Origin: Pseudomonas sp. 30_B
GTDB taxonomy: Bacteria; Pseudomonadota; Gammaproteobacteria; Pseudomonadales; Pseudomonadaceae
Direction: 5' to 3'
Assembly (NCBI RefSeq): GCF_017491605.1
Contig: NZ_JAFGYY010000002.1
Location: 1 to 64,000 of the forward strand
DNA length: 64,000 nucleotides
The notes below the pieces were generated by a model that was not told the origin of the DNA, did not search any database, and worked only from the letters and a program-made list of their open reading frames with translations. Shown in pieces: positions 61,193 through 64,000 of this stretch. A program made the position numbers and the translations under genes. Numbering within the stretch: position 1 is the first letter of the stretch; each line of letters begins with the position of its first letter.

Positions 61193-62586
61193 TTTCCAAC
61201 CGGGTGATGGTGCCCGATGAAAACCATCCGGCCGCGCCGGGCGGCCTCGCCGTCGCCATCGAGGCCGCCATGCGTGAGCACGAGGGCCTCTGGTTCGGCT
61301 GGAGCGGCCATGTGGCCGAGGAGCCGGGCCCGCTCACCACCCTCGAACGCAACAACCTCACCTACATCCTCACCGACCTGCACCCGCAGGACTTCGACGA
61401 GTACTACAACGGCTTCGCCAACCGCGTGCTCTGGCCCATCCTGCACTACCGGGTCGACCTCGCCGAGTTCAGCGAGGCGGACTTCGGCGGTTACCGGCGG
61501 GTCAACGAATTCTTCGCCGAGCGCCTGAGCCCGCTGCTGGAGCCGGACGACGTGCTCTGGGTGCACGACTACCACCTCATCCCGCTCGCCCTGGCCCTGC
61601 GCGCCCGCGGCCACGCCAACCGCATCGGCTTCTTCCTGCACATCCCCATGCCGCCGGCGGACCTGCTCACCGCGATGCCGCACCATGCCGAGCTGATCCG
61701 CGCGCTCACTGAATACAACCTGATCGGCTTCCAGACCGAGAACGACGCCAGCAACTTCGCCCGCTACCTGACCCGCGTGGTCGGCGCCGCCACGCCCGAC
61801 GGCCGCCGCTACCACCTGGAGGACCAGCACTTCCGCGTCGGCGTGTTCCCGGTGGGGGTAGACGCCGACGGCTTCCGCAAGCTGGCCGAGGACGCCTCGC
61901 AGAGCCCGGCCGCCGATGACCTGCGCGAAAGCCTGGGCGGCCGCGCGCTGATGGTCGGCGTGGACCGCCTCGACTACTCCAAGGGCATCGTCAACCGCCT
62001 GGACGGCTACGAGCGCTTCCTGGAGCGCTACCCGGAGTGGCGCAATCGCGTGACCTGCCTGCAGATATCTCCCGGCAGCCGCCAGGACATCCCCGAATAC
62101 GCCGACATCGACGCCGCCGTCAGCGCGCGGGTCGGGCATATCAACGGGCGTTTTGGCGCCGTGTCCTGGGTCCCGCTGCGCTACGTGGCGCGCAACCACC
62201 GCCGCGAGGACATCGCCATGGTCATGCGTCACGCCCGCATCGGCCTGGTGACGCCCCTGCGTGACGGCATGAACCTGGTGGCCAAGGAATTCGTCGCCGC
62301 CCAGGACCCGGACGACCCCGGCGTGCTCATCCTCTCCCAGTTCGCCGGCGCCGCCGCCGAGCTGGGCGGCGCGCTGATCATCAACCCCCACGACCGCGAC
62401 GCCCTGGCCGACGCCATCAACACCGCCCTGCATATGCCGCTGAACGAGCGCCGGGCGCGCCATCGCGACATGTACGCGGTGCTGCAGGCCAATGACATCA
62501 GGTTCTGGGGGCCGAGCTTCATCGACGCGCTGACCCGGCCGGGGAGGGCATTGAACTGGTTGTCGAACCATTACCTCGGGCATTGA
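61174..62586 (+). CDS. otsA: Trehalose-6-phosphate synthase OtsA
   Basis: A 470-aa GT20 glycosyltransferase with usual OtsA length. Seen: LVVISNRV at the start, WVHDYHLIPLA, GVDRLDYSKGI (donor phosphate binding) and DGMNLVAKEFVAAQ near 360. It joins UDP-glucose and glucose 6-phosphate, giving the substrate of OtsB. The start lies within the end of the GH15 gene with GGAGGAAGG as ribosome site. Trehalose is an osmo- and desiccation protectant. Confidence 0.93.
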   Translation: MPRLVVISNRVMVPDENHPAAPGGLAVAIEAAMREHEGLWFGWSGHVAEEPGPLTTLERNNLTYILTDLHPQDFDEYYNGFANRVLWPILHYRVDLAEFSEADFGGYRRVNEFFAERLSPLLEPDDVLWVHDYHLIPLALALRARGHANRIGFFLHIPMPPADLLTAMPHHAELIRALTEYNLIGFQTENDASNFARYLTRVVGAATPDGRRYHLEDQHFRVGVFPVGVDADGFRKLAEDASQSPAADDLRESLGGRALMVGVDRLDYSKGIVNRLDGYERFLERYPEWRNRVTCLQISPGSRQDIPEYADIDAAVSARVGHINGRFGAVSWVPLRYVARNHRREDIAMVMRHARIGLVTPLRDGMNLVAKEFVAAQDPDDPGVLILSQFAGAAAELGGALIINPHDRDALADAINTALHMPLNERRARHRDMYAVLQANDIRFWGPSFIDALTRPGRALNWLSNHYLGH

Positions 62587-63121
62587 GGCAGGGTTGCTCT
62601 TCGCAGGAGCGAGCTTGCTCACGAACCGAGGCTGATCGCGGACGGAGTCCGCTCCTACGCAAGAGCCGCATGTATCCGTAGGAGCGGACTCCGTCCGCGA
62701 TGCTCGTGCTCTACGTAGGGCGGATAACGCTTGAGGCGCTATCCGCCCTACGAAAAACACCGCGGACCGAGTCCGCGCCGACGAAAGCGGCGTTTTGCAC
62801 GGGGCAAGCCGCTCCGATTGAACAATCGAAAATTCACCTGCCCGACGGGCTGAAAGGCCCGTAAATCGGGCCTTTGCGCCTACCCGACCCCCGCTCCGAA
62901 CCCTCGACCGCCCGTCAATTCCCCTCACCGACGTGAAAAAAAACTACCAATTCCCTACGTCCCATGTATTCTGCTCCCGCTGCCTGCCCGGTAAAGCGCC
63001 GCGACTTGATGTTCTGTCTACACGATGTTCCATCTCCTCGGCACCTCTTCACTACGCATTCAGCTCATGGCCGGTCGGCAATTCGGCTGGCCCTTAGCAA
63101 TCTACATCTGGAGACAACATC
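62587..63121. other. Intergenic region with REP pair and cold-shock leader
   Basis: The left part has REP units and a palindrome (listed separately). The right part (about 62940-63121) is probably the long 5' leader of the cold-shock gene, with its promoter in the AT-rich bases at 62935-62970 (GTATTC as possible -10). No other gene is seen. Confidence 0.45.
62635..62752. repeat. REP inverted pair plus palindrome
   Basis: Units at 62635-62658 (minus) and 62678-62701 (plus), followed by CGTAGGGCGGATAACGC ttga GGCGCTATCCGCCCTACG at 62714-62752, related to the palindrome at 25694-25729. Confidence 0.85.
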
Positions 63122-63331
63122 ATGTCCGATCGTCAAAACGGCACCGTCAAGTGGTTCAACGCTGAGAAGGGCTTCGGCTTCATCACCCCGGAAAGCGGCC
63201 CGGACGTATTCGTTCACTTCCGTCAAATCGAAGGCAACGGCTACAAGTCCCTCGACGAAGGCCAGAAGGTCAGCTTCATCGTGACCGCCGGCCAGAAAGG
63301 CCCGCAGGCTGAGCAAGTTCGCGCCGTCTAA
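63122..63331 (+). CDS. CspA family cold-shock protein
   Basis: A 69-aa cold-shock-domain protein: [18 protein letters not shown] carries RNP1 (KGFGFI) and VFVHF carries RNP2 (the usual second His is seen as FVHF). It melts RNA secondary structure and aids transcription and translation, cytoplasmic. GGAGA precedes ATG 63122. A long upstream leader and a strong terminator behind it (63348-63375) fit the family. Confidence 0.95.
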   Translation: MSDRQNGTVKWFNAEKGFGFITPESGPDVFVHFRQIEGNGYKSLDEGQKVSFIVTAGQKGPQAEQVRAV

Positions 63332-63347
63332 TCGACGCCACTTGTCG

Positions 63348-63375
63348 AAAAAGCCCCGCATTCGCGGGGCTTTTT
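63348..63375 (+). terminator. Rho-independent terminator of the cold-shock gene
   Basis: A stem of GCCCCGC / GCGGGGC extended by AAAAA/TTTTT pairs, loop ATTC, followed by TTTTT. It may also serve the convergent cupin gene, since A-runs give T-runs on the other strand. Confidence 0.92.
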
Positions 63376-63389
63376 CATTTCTGCGGCAG

Positions 63390-63701
63390 TCAGACACTGC
63401 CCTCGCTCTCGATCACCAGAATGCGCGCCTCGCCTTGCGGGTGGGCCACATGCTCGGTGCCGATCGAGGCGTAGAAGATATCCCCTGTTTCCAGCATGAC
63501 CCGATGCTCGCCCTCCGCATCGCGGTAATGCATCTCCACCCGGCCGTCGAGCACCGCGAACACCTCCTCACCGTCGTTGACGTGCCATTTGTACGGCTGG
63601 TCGGTCCAGTGCAGGCGGGTGGTGATGCCGTTCATGTTGGCGATATCCTGCGCGCCCCAGGGACGGCTCGCCGTGAATTGCTTGCCACGGATGATTTTCA
63701 A
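63390..63701 (-). CDS. Cupin domain protein
   Basis: A 103-aa cupin beginning with TTG at 63701 (MKIIRGKQFTA), chosen because the cupin fold starts right there and the longer frame to 63806 is not conserved-looking. Metal-binding motif HVNDGEEVFAVLDG and later GTEHVAHP are seen, so a metal is likely bound. The substrate is unknown. Convergent with the cold-shock gene. Confidence 0.8.
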   Translation of the reverse strand: MKIIRGKQFTASRPWGAQDIANMNGITTRLHWTDQPYKWHVNDGEEVFAVLDGRVEMHYRDAEGEHRVMLETGDIFYASIGTEHVAHPQGEARILVIESEGSV

Positions 63702-63799
63702 GGTCTCGGGTCTCCGGCAGGTGTTTGCCGATGCTACGTGAATGGACCGCAAGACGTTACACCACGACGACCCCGCGCAGGCGACGGGGTCAGTCTGAA

Positions 63800-64000
63800 T
63801 TACCACTTCGCCACATCCACCACTGCGCTTACGAACGCCTCCGGTGCCTCCTGAGGCAGGTTGTGCCCGATCCCTCCGGCCAGTGTCCGGTGCTCGTACT
63901 TGCCGGTGAACTTCGCTGCATAGACCTTGGGTGGCGGGTGGAAGGCGCCGTTGGCGTCGCCTTCCAGGGTGATGGTGGGCACGCCGATGGGTGGGGCCTT
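63800..64000 (-). CDS. Alpha/beta-hydrolase C-terminal part (runs off window)
   Basis: The last 66 codons of a gene that continues beyond position 64000. The sequence GVPTITLEGDANGAFHPPP contains the likely acid Asp, and GGIGHNLPQEAPEAF the catalytic His, typical of the end of an alpha/beta hydrolase. The nucleophile is outside the window, so the class cannot be given. Confidence 0.7.
   Translation of the reverse strand, partial: KAPPIGVPTITLEGDANGAFHPPPKVYAAKFTGKYEHRTLAGGIGHNLPQEAPEAFVSAVVDVAKW

Overview
The window is most likely a chromosomal segment of a Pseudomonas species, close to the P. aeruginosa / nitroreducens / citronellolis side of the genus. The support is high-GC coding with many antisense shadow frames, a complete mexC-mexD-oprJ efflux operon with a divergent nfxB repressor, an orphan cbb3 oxidase subunit of the ccoN4 type, a class C beta-lactamase, and many copies of a GTAG-headed REP hairpin. 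No rRNA, tRNA, CRISPR array or intact transposase was found.

Region 1 (1 to about 13,450) is accessory DNA. It begins with 0.7 kb of unexplained sequence. A two-gene operon follows, encoding a 292-aa protein of unknown fold and a 780-aa SF1 (UvrD/Rep-type) helicase-like ATPase. Next is a stand-alone RloC/PrrC-like ATPase with a zinc-hook cysteine pair and an anticodon-nuclease-like R-E-H triad; its disordered acidic tail ends like the C-terminal tip of single-stranded DNA-binding protein. Two same-orientation copies of an 85-bp AT-rich palindromic element bracket that gene. After it, reading leftward on the minus strand, comes a type VI secretion island: vgrG, a large effector with a degenerate M23-like N-terminal part and a GH19 lysozyme/chitinase-like C-terminal part, and two small secreted proteins that are probable immunity proteins. 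The C-terminal toxin part and the two small genes are clearly AT-richer than the effector N-terminus and vgrG.

Region 2 (13.5 to 28 kb) holds signalling and housekeeping genes: two diguanylate cyclases, two SAM methyltransferases, a DUF3422 membrane protein, an APC permease, an alpha/beta hydrolase, ampC without a neighbouring ampR, an RlmN-like radical SAM paralogue, a cupin and a NIPSNAP protein, followed by REP clusters.

Region 3 (27.5 to 34 kb) is the mexCD-oprJ/nfxB locus with a near-perfect palindrome in the divergent promoter. Region 4 (34 to 53 kb) is a patchwork of transporters, small enzymes and four LysR and one MerR regulators, mostly as divergent regulator/target pairs, plus ccoN4 with a small ccoQ-like gene. 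Region 5 (53 to 64 kb) has a PilZ-free EAL protein, a betaine-type ABC permease and binding protein without an ATPase gene, an ArcD-like antiporter, an otsB-GH15-otsA trehalose operon, a CspA-family cold-shock gene, and a hydrolase gene that runs off the end.
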